64,000 bases of DNA from Verrucomicrobiota bacterium (GCA_003164675.1 PLTX01000117.1:1-64000), one strand, 5' to 3'; shown: positions 26,014-34,298, numbered from the stretch's first letter. Numbers and translations: made by a program. The notes: generated by a model not told the origin, from the letters alone.

Positions 26014-27311
26014 GTGCAACCATTGAACAGATCCGCGAGGCGATAAGCCGGACGCGGGAAGCCCGCGAACGGGTGTGGCCACATCGCACCACCGACGCGG
26101 TGATTACGGCCTTGGCGCAAGCCGCGAAGAACTGGCTTGACCCGAAGAATCCGTGGCGGAAGCGCGCGGCGGAGCAGGCCACGACTCCCACGGGTTTTTC
26201 CGAAGCGATGGTGAACGAGGCCATCGATCTCACGTTTGGCGCGATTACCTACGAATCGCTGGGTGAATTGCTCGACCGCGAACTGGGCAACCGCCGCGTG
26301 CTTGACAAGTTTTGTCTGCGCGGCCGCGTGCGAACGCGGGCCATGGCGTCCCGCCTGATCGTACATTTCCTGGCGGGCAACGTTCCCGCGCCCGGCATCA
26401 TGAGCATCTGCTGCGGGTTGCTGCTGCGTTCGGCAAACCTGGTGAAGATGTCGGCGCGCGACCCCGTGTTCCCCGTTCTGTTTCTCGAATCGGTGCGGGA
26501 AGTGGACGCCGAACTGGCCGATTGCGCCGCAGCGCTGGACTGGCCGCGCGGGGAACTGGCGTTGACGCAGGCGGCGGTGGGCGACGCCGACGCGGTGATC
26601 GCGTACGGCGACGATTCTACGGTTTCGGCCTTGCGGCAACTGGCGCCGCCGACGGCGAAATTTATCGGGTATGGCCACAAGATCAGCTTTGCGGTGGTGG
26701 CGAAAGAGGCGATGACCGAGGAGAACCTTCCCCGACTGGCACAGGCGGCGGCGTTCGATGCGTCCGTGTATGACCAGCAGGGGTGTCTCTCGCCGCACGT
26801 GTTCTATGTGGAGGAACGCGGACAGCTTGGCCCGCGCAAGTTTGCGGCGGCGCTGGCCGACGCGATGGCCGCGTACCAGACGCGCGTGCCGCGCGGTCAG
26901 CTTTCCGTCGAGGAAGCGGCGGAGGTCGTGAAATTGCGGACCAGTTATGAATTTGGCGCGGCGTCGGACCGTCGGCTCGGCGTCTGGGCAAGTCCGGCGG
27001 AAAGCCAGTGGGCGGTGATTTACGACGACAACCCCGCATTTGTTCCGTCCTGCCTGAATCGGATCGTGTTTGTGAAGCCGACGGATGGCTACAAGCGCGT
27101 GCTGGATGCGATCCAGAGATTCGCTTCAAGTGTCTCGACGGTCGGCGTCGCGCCAATGAACGAGCGGGCGCTGGCGTTCGCGAGCGATTTGGCGCGGATG
27201 GGCGTACACCGCGTCTGCCCGATCGGCCAGATGCAACGTCCCCCGCTCTCCTGGCACCATGACGGAAGGCCCAACCTGGCGGACTTGGTCAGTTGGACTG
27301 ATTTGGGATAG
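26010..27311 (+). CDS. LuxC-like acyl-CoA/acyl-protein reductase
   Basis: Homologue of LuxC, the NADPH-dependent reductase that makes a fatty aldehyde from the acyl group delivered by LuxE. 433 residues from ATG 26010. Visible family features: HFLAGNVPAPGIMSICCGL, VIAYGDDSTVSALRQ, KISFAVVAKEA, and the catalytic cysteine in DQQGCLSPHVFYVEE. The C-terminus ends VDLVSW-like (ADLVSWTDLG). The frame is open 11 codons further upstream, but the ATG overlapping the luxE stop is preferred. Together with the aminotransferase it suggests acid to aldehyde, then possibly amine. Ends 70 bases before the convergent pseudopilin gene. Confidence 0.87.
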   Translation: MSATIEQIREAISRTREARERVWPHRTTDAVITALAQAAKNWLDPKNPWRKRAAEQATTPTGFSEAMVNEAIDLTFGAITYESLGELLDRELGNRRVLDKFCLRGRVRTRAMASRLIVHFLAGNVPAPGIMSICCGLLLRSANLVKMSARDPVFPVLFLESVREVDAELADCAAALDWPRGELALTQAAVGDADAVIAYGDDSTVSALRQLAPPTAKFIGYGHKISFAVVAKEAMTEENLPRLAQAAAFDASVYDQQGCLSPHVFYVEERGQLGPRKFAAALADAMAAYQTRVPRGQLSVEEAAEVVKLRTSYEFGAASDRRLGVWASPAESQWAVIYDDNPAFVPSCLNRIVFVKPTDGYKRVLDAIQRFASSVSTVGVAPMNERALAFASDLARMGVHRVCPIGQMQRPPLSWHHDGRPNLADLVSWTDLG

Positions 27312-27381
27312 CACGAGTCTCACCAAGAAGACCCGAAGGCGACGAGGTCTTTACGGCAAAGGGCGAAGGAGTAGCTGCGCG

Positions 27382-28152
27382 TCAATCGCTGGACACGTTA
27401 GCATTTATAAAAGGCCACCAGTGATAATGTACGGTGGATTTCCAGTCGCCGTTAATCCCGGATTGGTTCCACTGAATTTGGCCCAGCGGGGCCGGGCACG
27501 GCCCCATGGCTGTATTGCCACTCCTGCAGAAGTTGGTCCAAGCGACCCATTCCGCATGTCCATCACCCATAACGAAGTTCGAGCCGCCCGAGTGCCGCGT
27601 CGTGGTGTCGTACAGGCCGCACGTATCTGGGTAGTTGTCTTCCGGTTCCTCGCAGAAGAGAATGGTATTGGTAGGACTCGTCATTTGGTTGCGCCGGAAT
27701 CTAGCACGGGTGTTGCCTTCCACGTGCCATTGAAGATTCATCGCGTACATGAAACACGGATTCGAGAGCGTGGGTTGCGCGGTGGTATTCGTTGAACTGG
27801 GGCAGGACCATACGCTCTTGGTGAGGGGCGTTGGCGGTGTACCGGCCGTATACAGATCGCACAGGGGCTTCTGGCCAATGTAGGGAGGAACGACATTGAA
27901 CCATGCGCTCGTGTTGGCCCCGCCGCACACATAAAAAGGTTGTCCGTCGTACGGATAGTAATCGTTCCAGTCGTTGGCGTAGAGCATGAAGCCGAGGCCC
28001 CACTGGCGCATGTTGTTGAGGCAGGCGGCGGCTTGAAGCTGCTGTTTCGCGTCGTTGGACACGGCAAACAGCATCGTCGTCAGGAGCGCGGCGACAGGGA
28101 CAACCACCAGCAACTCGGTGAGCGTAAAGGCGTGTTTGGATGAATGTTTCAT
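27382..28152 (-). CDS. Type II secretion-like pseudopilin (H-X9-DG / DUF1559-like type)
   Basis: Prepilin with the short basic leader and cleavage/methylation motif: HAFTLTELLVVVPVAALLTTML (the phenylalanine becomes residue 1; the usual glycine before it is an alanine here). A conserved head follows (ACLNNMRQWGLGFMLYANDWNDYYPY). The C-terminus has the VMGDGHAEWV motif of PVC-group pseudopilins. About 256 residues from ATG 28152; the frame is open to a GTG at 28173 lying inside a palindromic repeat, so ATG is preferred. Processed by the prepilin peptidase at 4492-5328. Probably a minor component or secreted scaffold. Confidence 0.85.
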   Translation of the reverse strand: MKHSSKHAFTLTELLVVVPVAALLTTMLFAVSNDAKQQLQAAACLNNMRQWGLGFMLYANDWNDYYPYDGQPFYVCGGANTSAWFNVVPPYIGQKPLCDLYTAGTPPTPLTKSVWSCPSSTNTTAQPTLSNPCFMYAMNLQWHVEGNTRARFRRNQMTSPTNTILFCEEPEDNYPDTCGLYDTTTRHSGGSNFVMGDGHAEWVAWTNFCRSGNTAMGPCPAPLGQIQWNQSGINGDWKSTVHYHWWPFINANVSSD

Positions 28153-28163
28153 TGTATCAGTTC

Positions 28164-28188
28164 GGCGCTTCACAGAAGTGCCGCTACA
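28164..28188 (+). repeat. Palindromic repeat (REP-like) upstream of the pseudopilin
   Basis: GGCGCTTC-aca-GAAGTGCC followed by GCTACA (28183-28188), a slightly degenerate copy of the unit at 23901-23925, here in the 5' leader of the pseudopilin gene. Confidence 0.7.
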
Positions 28189-28213
28189 CGGTCGTCTAAT
28201 AGGCTGTTATCAA

Positions 28214-30673
28214 TCATTGCGGCACCATCATGTGAACCCGGTAAAAGCGTTGTGTTTGCAGTGTGGCGTCAAAATCCGTCACGATTACGTTCCCGCCCGG
28301 GCCGGTGAAACCAATGAGCGGAGTCCAGTTACCAGTGACAAGGTCACCCGTGTACTCGAAGATGTAGGTCAACTTGGGGACGGTGGTGAACTCGACCTGT
28401 ACATCGGAGCCAACCACTGTCACCGAAATGATTTTCGGGATACTGGCCTTGTCCAGCACGATGCCATTATTCACGAAGCCGGAATGGAAATTTGTATTGC
28501 CGTTGAGGACGTTGATCAGGCCATTGTTCACCACCGGGCCGTAGGATTCGAACACGCTACCGTTGAGGGCTGTCCAGGCGCCATTATTGGTCACGATGCC
28601 GGTGAGGGTCAGCGTTCCGCCGCAATCGGCCACGACCGCACCGCCGGCGTCCACGAGCACGCTGCCATTGATGGTGCCACAGCCGCTCAAGACGGCGTTG
28701 CTGCGAACCTCCAGGCCGTTGGCAAAGGAATGGACGCCGCCAAGGAGGTGGTAGGTGGCTGGATCGATGCCATCTCCTACCAGTAACGTTTGCGCATTGC
28801 TGACTGTCGTCGCGCTCGTGTTGAACACCCCCGAGCTGAGAATGAATGTGCTGTAGGTGCCGTTGGTGGCCAACAACTGATCAACCGTCACCACCCCGCC
28901 GCTTTGGGCGAACGTACCCATGCCCGCCAGGCCCACCACAAGCTGGGCCGTCCCGGATTGATTGGTGACGTACAGATCGCCGCCGGAACTCTGGATCACG
29001 CCGGTTGCATTGGAGCTGACACCGACAAGGACGTTGGAAGAAACTGAAATTGTTCCGCCGGCAATGGTGAAGACGCCGTGGCAATTCGTGCCGCCGCCGA
29101 TAATTACGCTCTGGGCAAAAAACGATCCATTGGAGAGAATTGCTTTGCCGACAGCACTATAGAAGACGTTGCTATGTGAATAATAATTATGAGAGAGGGA
29201 GCCGCTCGTCGCCAAAGCAATCGCGAACTGATCGACCTGCACCATCCCTCCGTTTTGAACAAGAGATCCATCCCCTTGCTGGCCAATCGCCAACAAACCG
29301 GTCCCATACTGGTTGGTGACCGTGAGGTTGCCGTCGAGCATTTGAATCGTACCGCTGGCATTGGCATTGGTGGCGGTTCCGATATAGGCGTGGGCTCCCG
29401 CGGTCAAATTGGATGCGACAGAGACGGTACCACCGGCGATTGTAAGGGAACCCTGTGAGTTTTCGCAGTCGCCGACGATGACCGACTGAGCCAGCAGCGA
29501 ACCGTTGGACAGGGTCATCTGGCCGACCCCGAAACCGCCGATGGTCACCGACAACTGCCCGGTTCCGAAACCGCCCACGGACACGCCCTGGTTCATAACC
29601 GTCAACTGGCCGCTGGTAATGAGAACGGATCCGGTGGCATTCTGGCCCTGAGCCACGACCATCGCGCCGGACAGATTCACTGTGCCGTCCGCAAGTGTGA
29701 GCGTTCCGGACGATCCCGGGGAATCGCCGACGATCAGGAAGGACGCGGCGAATTGGCCATTAGAGACATCGAGTTGACCTGCGGAAGTCCCAACGGAGGT
29801 GTAGATATAGACGTTCGTTGGACCACTTGGGACAGCGACCAGCCCCAAGTTGTTGCGGTTGCCGCCGATCGTGACGAGGTAGTTGTTCGTGGCGATGAGC
29901 TGCCCGCCGTCGAGGGACAGGAGCCCTGCGGAGCCGGCGTCCTCTCCGAGGCTGAGGTGCTCGGGAACCAGAACGGTGCCGCCGAGAATGGACAGCGTGC
30001 CCTGCGAACCCGGTCCGAAGCCGACAAACATACCGTTGGGAAGAGAAACGTCGTCTTCGGTCTGAAGTGTGCCGCCCAAGAGCGTAACTTGAGCCGAACC
30101 GTAGAACCCGATGGTTATATAGCCGTTGGTGAACGTGGTTTGTCCGTCGATCACGGAAACGGAAGCGGCGGAGTTTGTGGAAAAGCCGACATAGAGGCCG
30201 CCGGAGAGGAAGTTCGTGCCGGAAAGCACCGTGTCGCCCTCGACATCAACCGCTCCCCCGGCGGCATTGTCGACGAGGAGCGAGGAATCGAGCGAGAGCA
30301 GTGTGCCACCCGGGTTGACGATCAACGAATTCAGAACATGTAAGGGCGGATTGGAGCCGATATTGTCGACGAGAAGCATATTTTCGGAGCCGGCTTGGCC
30401 GGCGAGGATCAGGTCACTCACCGTCAGGGTATTCGAGTAGACGGAAGCGGTGGAGGAATCGATGAGGACGGTGTTGTTACCCGCGTTGGTGATGAGCATG
30501 GACTGGGTGGAATCGGGAGGCAGTCCCAAGGACCAACTCGCGGTGTCCTGCCAGAAACCGAATGAGGTACCGATCCAGCTATTCGTTTGGGCGTTGGCGT
30601 CAGGGATTGTGAAGCCGAGAGCGACCAATCCCAGTGGTAGACCAACCAGCAACAGTGCGGTCCGCAGCTTCAT
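28214..30673 (-). CDS. Large secreted beta-solenoid/autotransporter-type repeat protein
   Basis: 819 residues with a Sec signal peptide (MKLRTALLLVGLPLGLVALGF...ANAQ). The body is a series of Gly/Ser/Thr/Asn-rich repeats with GGT...LxVGxxGxGxLxxxxG patterns (for example ASVSVIDGQTTFTNGY, GSLTIAGGTVSV, VVGLAGMGTFAQSGG), the pattern of autotransporter-associated beta-strand repeats that form a right-handed helix. C-terminal domain (about 745-819) is fibronectin-like with EYTGDLVTGNWTP and ends QTQRFYRVHMM. No autotransporter barrel, sortase or PEP-CTERM motif seen. ATG at 30673 with GGGAGG ribosome binding site. Confidence 0.82.
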   Translation of the reverse strand: MKLRTALLLVGLPLGLVALGFTIPDANAQTNSWIGTSFGFWQDTASWSLGLPPDSTQSMLITNAGNNTVLIDSSTASVYSNTLTVSDLILAGQAGSENMLLVDNIGSNPPLHVLNSLIVNPGGTLLSLDSSLLVDNAAGGAVDVEGDTVLSGTNFLSGGLYVGFSTNSAASVSVIDGQTTFTNGYITIGFYGSAQVTLLGGTLQTEDDVSLPNGMFVGFGPGSQGTLSILGGTVLVPEHLSLGEDAGSAGLLSLDGGQLIATNNYLVTIGGNRNNLGLVAVPSGPTNVYIYTSVGTSAGQLDVSNGQFAASFLIVGDSPGSSGTLTLADGTVNLSGAMVVAQGQNATGSVLITSGQLTVMNQGVSVGGFGTGQLSVTIGGFGVGQMTLSNGSLLAQSVIVGDCENSQGSLTIAGGTVSVASNLTAGAHAYIGTATNANASGTIQMLDGNLTVTNQYGTGLLAIGQQGDGSLVQNGGMVQVDQFAIALATSGSLSHNYYSHSNVFYSAVGKAILSNGSFFAQSVIIGGGTNCHGVFTIAGGTISVSSNVLVGVSSNATGVIQSSGGDLYVTNQSGTAQLVVGLAGMGTFAQSGGVVTVDQLLATNGTYSTFILSSGVFNTSATTVSNAQTLLVGDGIDPATYHLLGGVHSFANGLEVRSNAVLSGCGTINGSVLVDAGGAVVADCGGTLTLTGIVTNNGAWTALNGSVFESYGPVVNNGLINVLNGNTNFHSGFVNNGIVLDKASIPKIISVTVVGSDVQVEFTTVPKLTYIFEYTGDLVTGNWTPLIGFTGPGGNVIVTDFDATLQTQRFYRVHMMVPQ

Positions 30674-30708
30674 GGTATCCTCCCGAGTGTTCTCCTGCTT
30701 ACGCGACG

Positions 30709-30736
30709 AGTGTACGGCAGTGCGGAGATTTGTTAA
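30709..30736 (-). promoter_or_regulatory. Candidate promoter of the repeat protein gene
   Basis: On the minus strand TTAACA (30736-30731), a 16-base spacer and TACACT (30714-30709), giving a 5' leader of about 28 bases ending in GGGAGG and the ATG at 30673. The upstream 30737-30972 stretch has no gene I can support. Confidence 0.4.
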
Positions 30737-30972
30737 GTAAAAGGTATGTAAAACTTTGCGGGGCTATGGCGGCGACGATGAGCATGGACCGGAGATTTCC
30801 CCTCCAGCTTTGATGCCCATCCAATCCGCACGTCTTGCGGGCCTCGCGCATAGACATTCACTCCAATTACCACGGAAGGCTTATTCCGGTTGACACTCAG
30901 GATGGAACCATGTTGGAGAACTGAAGTCAAGAACAGGGGGGGTCGGCTCGGTGAACCACCTTGGTTTCAGGG

Positions 30973-31314
30973 CTAGAGTTTAAGTTTGCCGGCGGCGAGT
31001 GATTCGACGATTTCCCGATGCCCCTTCTCCGCTTCGGGCCTTTCGGCGTATTCGCGTTCGTACAGAGGGTTACGCAGTGATTTGATGCTGGCGGTGTAGC
31101 CGGTCGGAACGCCGCCACAAGAGAAGACCTGAGTCAAATAACGCGGGGGTGGTGTCCCTGTTTCTCCCGACAGCTTGAGCATTTTGTCGCGCCACTGGAC
31201 GTCGGTTTCGACGGTCGAAACACGGAAATACCGTCCCGGCCACCAACTTGCCACGACGGTTGCAAGAAGAACCGGCGGTGAGCACGGACGATCGGAAACC
31301 CAGCGGGCTTGCAT
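30973..31314 (-). CDS. Small hypothetical protein with N-terminal hydrophobic segment
   Basis: 113 residues; begins with a hydrophobic stretch (PPVLLATVVASWWPGRYF) and continues with a hydrophilic domain ending YEREYAERPEAEKGHREIVE. The tail (tyrosine/glutamate-rich, EAEKGH) resembles small phage- or PVC-type proteins of unknown role. ATG at 31314, no convincing ribosome binding site. Lies alone between the repeat protein and the R-M locus. Coding status is likely but not certain. Confidence 0.4.
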   Translation of the reverse strand: MQARWVSDRPCSPPVLLATVVASWWPGRYFRVSTVETDVQWRDKMLKLSGETGTPPPRYLTQVFSCGGVPTGYTASIKSLRNPLYEREYAERPEAEKGHREIVESLAAGKLKL

Positions 31315-31513
31315 AGTGTGGAAGACAATGTAGCAAGCTACCGGTGCGCGGGCAAGCGTGTCGAGGAGAGGAAGCTAAAGACGGGAGACGGACGAGGAAG
31401 GGCCGCGTGACGCCCGGAGGGCGAACGCGGGCTTCGCCGAGCAGAGAGGAGGGTGAGCGACGGCGAGCGAGAAATTGGTGGTTCTACAGCCTCCGTTCTG
31501 GTAATCAAGACCC

Positions 31514-32464
31514 ATGCCGTCCTCCAAGCGCCCCAGGCTTCGACACCGATACTCGATTGGTGAGTGGTATGGAACGGGGTTTGAAGCACTCACTCCGAAC
31601 GAGCGATTTCATCGAGCCCAAGTCGAAATCGAATTGGATGCCCTGACCGGAACGCCGTGCCCATTCCAGAAGGACACCAATTGCAATAAAAAGGGCGGCG
31701 TTTGCTCCTTGAGGCTCTATCAGCAGGTGGATGACGGTGTGGTCTCTGGAACAGGACCTTTAGTGACAACATGTCCGCTCCGTTTTCTCGAGGATGATAC
31801 AATATTCCGTTGGGTCGGTGAGACCATACTTCAGACAGATCATCCGATAGTCCTTAGCGAGGTTGGCTTTCTGGATCGATTGAGCCCGAATTCTTCAACC
31901 GAGTCCGATGACGAAGACAGCCGGGACTATATAGGCAGGATCGACAATGTCGTTGTCCATCCGTCACGAAATCCGATCGACTGGTGTGCCCTTGAGCTTC
32001 AAGCGGTCTACTTCTCGGGCAAGGCGATGAATCAGGAGTTCAAAATGCTTAACGAGGGGGAAAAGGTAGCCTTGCCATTCCCCGCGGCACACCGCCGACC
32101 TGATTGGCGTAGTTCGGGGCCCAAACGTCTCTTACCGCAACTTCAAACAAAAGTTCCCACGATTCGCACTTGGGGTAAGAAACTGGCGGTTGTAATAGAT
32201 GAGGCGTTCTTTGCGTCCCTTGTCGGATTGGAAAAAGAGAAGCACCTGTCAAATGCAGAGATTGCCTGGTTTGTTGTCGGCTATGATCAGACCCCGAGAG
32301 GGTGGAAACTCACTCGTCGGGACGTGGTTTTCACCAAACTGGATTCCTCCGTTAAGGCATTGACCGGTGGCGTGCCACTCTCCAAGGAGAGGTTTGAACA
32401 ACAGTTGCGTCTAGAGCTCGGCGCTCTTGACCCCGGCCACCCGCTTGGATTGAAGGCGGGTTGA
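31514..32464 (+). CDS. NotI-family type II restriction endonuclease
   Basis: 316 residues. The N-terminal part has four cysteines placed as in the NotI metal-binding fold: TPCPF (Cys49), Cys57, Cys64 in KKGGVCSLRLYQ, and Cys87 in TTCPLRF. The catalytic region reads GRIDNVVVHP (Asp144), then WCALELQAVYFSG, an E-x-Q (Glu161, Gln163) form of the PD-(D/E)XK motif; NotI is known to have such a glutamine variant. C-terminal half (200-316) should carry DNA recognition. ATG at 31514. The converging methylase gene lies 25 bases downstream, so the pair forms a compact R-M locus. Base composition is lower in GC than neighbours, hinting at transfer. Target sequence unknown. Confidence 0.85.
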   Translation: MPSSKRPRLRHRYSIGEWYGTGFEALTPNERFHRAQVEIELDALTGTPCPFQKDTNCNKKGGVCSLRLYQQVDDGVVSGTGPLVTTCPLRFLEDDTIFRWVGETILQTDHPIVLSEVGFLDRLSPNSSTESDDEDSRDYIGRIDNVVVHPSRNPIDWCALELQAVYFSGKAMNQEFKMLNEGEKVALPFPAAHRRPDWRSSGPKRLLPQLQTKVPTIRTWGKKLAVVIDEAFFASLVGLEKEKHLSNAEIAWFVVGYDQTPRGWKLTRRDVVFTKLDSSVKALTGGVPLSKERFEQQLRLELGALDPGHPLGLKAG

Positions 32465-32489
32465 CGCCATTGCTGAGCGGCGCGTTGTA

Positions 32490-33524
32490 TCAGTCAACAT
32501 GCAACCACGATAGGTCTTGCCCGATCAAGAGCTCGGTCATTTTGGCGTGGTGCGTGTTCTTCATCGCTATAGCCCGGGTTTCGAAGCCGTATTTCCTTGC
32601 AAGTTCTACGACTTCAACCGTGTTGTCGTAACTCATCAGGAAATCACCCTTGACGCCACGCATCGCGGCAAACAGTCGAGTGTGGTCAATCTGCCATTTT
32701 GTGTACAAGCGTCGTGCGGCTAGTGTGTAAGGGGGATCGATGTAAAAGACGGTATCCTCGTCCGCCTTGTGCTCTTCAATCAAAGCGAAGCCATCACTAT
32801 CCACGAAGGTCAGCCTGTCTTTAAGCCTGTTGATCTCCCGAATGCGTCGCGCAAGCGTTTCCGGGTACCACCTGGACTTAAGCCCACGCCCTTTCTCCCC
32901 CGCCTTCACCAGCCCGGCACCGGCTGCCATGATCCCACCACGCTGAACGCGATTGCGAAGGATTGTCTGAAATGCCTTTTCTCGCAGGTTACCGGCTGGA
33001 TGATCGAGCACTGTCCGAACGTGTTCGTAAGTCAGATCAAAGTTTAGGATCTGTCTGGCAAGCCATTCAGCCTGACCATTGAGTACCACTCTCCACACGG
33101 ATGCAACGCCCTCATCCAACTCCGCAAATACGACGTGCTTTGCGAGGCGCTCAAATGCCGTCGTCAGACTGACAATTGCGCCACCTGCGAACGGCTCAAT
33201 GAGGCGTGTCGGTCGCTTTGACTTTGCCCGGAGCCAATCTCGTATATACGGAACCAGCCAGGTCTTACCACCTGGGTATCGAAACGGGCTTCGTTGCGGA
33301 ACACTTGATACGTTCACCGGCTTGTTTGCCGTGTAGCGAACGCCTTTGACCTGCTCCAGTTCCAAAACGACCGCACCCGGCTCTTCACGAACGCGAAACT
33401 TTCGACACGCATCCAATCGCCTGGCTATCTGAAGGAGTTGGCCTGCCATCGCGTCTGGAACTCGGATAACTGTCGTTTTCCCTGAATTCCATTTCCGTGG
33501 ATAGGTCGTGGATGAACGCGCCAT
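32490..33524 (-). CDS. Dam-type (D12 class) adenine DNA methylase with N-terminal ribbon-helix-helix-like domain
   Basis: N6-adenine DNA methyltransferase: SAM-binding FRYPGGKTWLVPYI and LIEPFAGGAIVSL, and the catalytic IDPPYTLAARRLY (DPPY). The N-terminal about 75 residues are not part of a normal Dam enzyme; TTVIRVPDAMAGQLLQIARR has the strand-helix pattern of a ribbon-helix-helix DNA-binding domain (strand, VP turn, amphipathic helix). From ATG 33524 there are 344 residues; a TTG start at 33560 is also possible but lies in the promoter. Likely protecting partner of the endonuclease, and possibly its own regulator. Confidence 0.85.
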   Translation of the reverse strand: MARSSTTYPRKWNSGKTTVIRVPDAMAGQLLQIARRLDACRKFRVREEPGAVVLELEQVKGVRYTANKPVNVSSVPQRSPFRYPGGKTWLVPYIRDWLRAKSKRPTRLIEPFAGGAIVSLTTAFERLAKHVVFAELDEGVASVWRVVLNGQAEWLARQILNFDLTYEHVRTVLDHPAGNLREKAFQTILRNRVQRGGIMAAGAGLVKAGEKGRGLKSRWYPETLARRIREINRLKDRLTFVDSDGFALIEEHKADEDTVFYIDPPYTLAARRLYTKWQIDHTRLFAAMRGVKGDFLMSYDNTVEVVELARKYGFETRAIAMKNTHHAKMTELLIGQDLSWLHVD

Positions 33525-33531
33525 GCGTGAC

Positions 33532-33560
33532 CTTTTACATTGAACACCTCTCTTTGTCAA
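33532..33560 (-). promoter_or_regulatory. Candidate promoter of the methylase gene
   Basis: Minus strand: TTGACA (33560-33555), 17-base spacer, TAAAAG (33537-33532). The predicted start falls at about the ATG (33524), so the mRNA may be leaderless; an AAAGG lies in the same place and could be a ribosome site for a longer transcript. Operator-like palindromes sit immediately upstream. Confidence 0.5.
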
Positions 33561-33592
33561 CCCTGTAACAGGGCGTCCAATCTCTGTAACAG
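33561..33592. promoter_or_regulatory. Two CTGTWACAG palindromes, candidate operator of the R-M methylase
   Basis: CTGTAACAG occurs at 33563-33571 and 33584-33592, a start-to-start distance of 21 bases (two helical turns), both near-perfect palindromes with a central A/T. The proximal one extends to CCCTGTAACAGGG (33561-33573) and abuts the -35 hexamer. This layout fits a dimeric repressor such as the ribbon-helix-helix domain fused to the methylase. Confidence 0.55.
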
Positions 33593-33595
33593 CAC

Positions 33596-33614
33596 GAGAA
33601 TATCGGCTATTCTC
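33596..33614. promoter_or_regulatory. Perfect 7-base inverted repeat upstream of the operator
   Basis: GAGAATA (33596-33602) and TATTCTC (33608-33614) separated by five bases. It lies four bases from the distal CTGTAACAG. Could be a further regulator site or a remnant; too short to act as a terminator. Confidence 0.4.
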
Positions 33615-34298
33615 AACATCCGTTTAACGTCAAAGCCGACCCTCTCAACGACGGGAAGCGGCACGGTTCCGATGGCGGCGAACAGGCGGGACGCCCGTTC
33701 AACCAGGAACGGCGGCAGCCGGGCCGGTTGCCCTACGGGGCGTCATGTCAGGGGACGCGGCCTGCGGAGGTGGGCGGGGCGGTCTTTGCGACCTGGGCAC
33801 GACTTGGTCGCGTCTTCGCTGCGCTTCGGCTCCGGCGAGAGAGCCCTACCAACGACGAAGAAATACGACACGGCTCACCGGGAGGTTCGCCCTCCAAAGA
33901 CGGTTGGGATTGGTGATGGATGGGAAGCGGACGCGCGGAAGCGCGTCCCTCCGAACGCGTGCGGAAGGGTAAATGGCGAAACGATTCGCGGTGGCGCCAC
34001 CCCTTCGACAGGCTCAGGGTGACAGCCCCTTGCGTAGAAAGCCGCGGAAGGGCTGTCAGCGGGCCATGTATTGCGGGTGCTTGGGTGAATCGGGGCGAGG
34101 AAGTCCGAGTGTCAGTTCGACGGGGCATACCGCAGGTGAGCGTCGGCGACGGAGGTGTCCATGGCGGGTTGGGCAGGCGCGGGCGGTCTTATGGCATGAG
34201 GCGTAGTCAATTTTGCATTTGACATGGCATCTATTTATGATATAAGGTATGCACGATGAAGTATGGACAGGCACGATGGGAACACGAAGGGCGCGAAG
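33615..34298. other. Gene-free stretch with degenerate repeats
   Basis: No gene I can support. Holds GC-rich repeat debris, e.g. GGGACGCCCGTTC near 33690, GGACGCGC-ggaa-GCGCGTCC at 33929-33948, and the TTCGACAGGCTCAGGGTGACAG type sequence at about 34005, which recurs in partly related form near 63828-63850 in the opposite orientation. Open frames here are long only because of high GC. Confidence 0.6.
33929..33948. repeat. GGACGCGC/GCGCGTCC palindrome
   Basis: GGACGCGC-ggaa-GCGCGTCC; the same stem with a different loop occurs at 63603-63622. Confidence 0.7.

Noticed and set aside
27312-27381. Terminator between luxC and the pseudopilin
   Set aside because: An AAGACC/GGTCTT inverted repeat exists but is not followed by a T run on either strand; too weak to report as a feature.
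31330-31513. Integrase or attachment site near the R-M locus
   Set aside because: No tRNA, direct repeat or recombinase was visible on either side of 31514-33524.
33540-34022. Protein-coding genes in the repeat region
   Set aside because: Open frames here have low-complexity composition driven by GC-rich palindromes and no homology-like motifs or ribosome sites.
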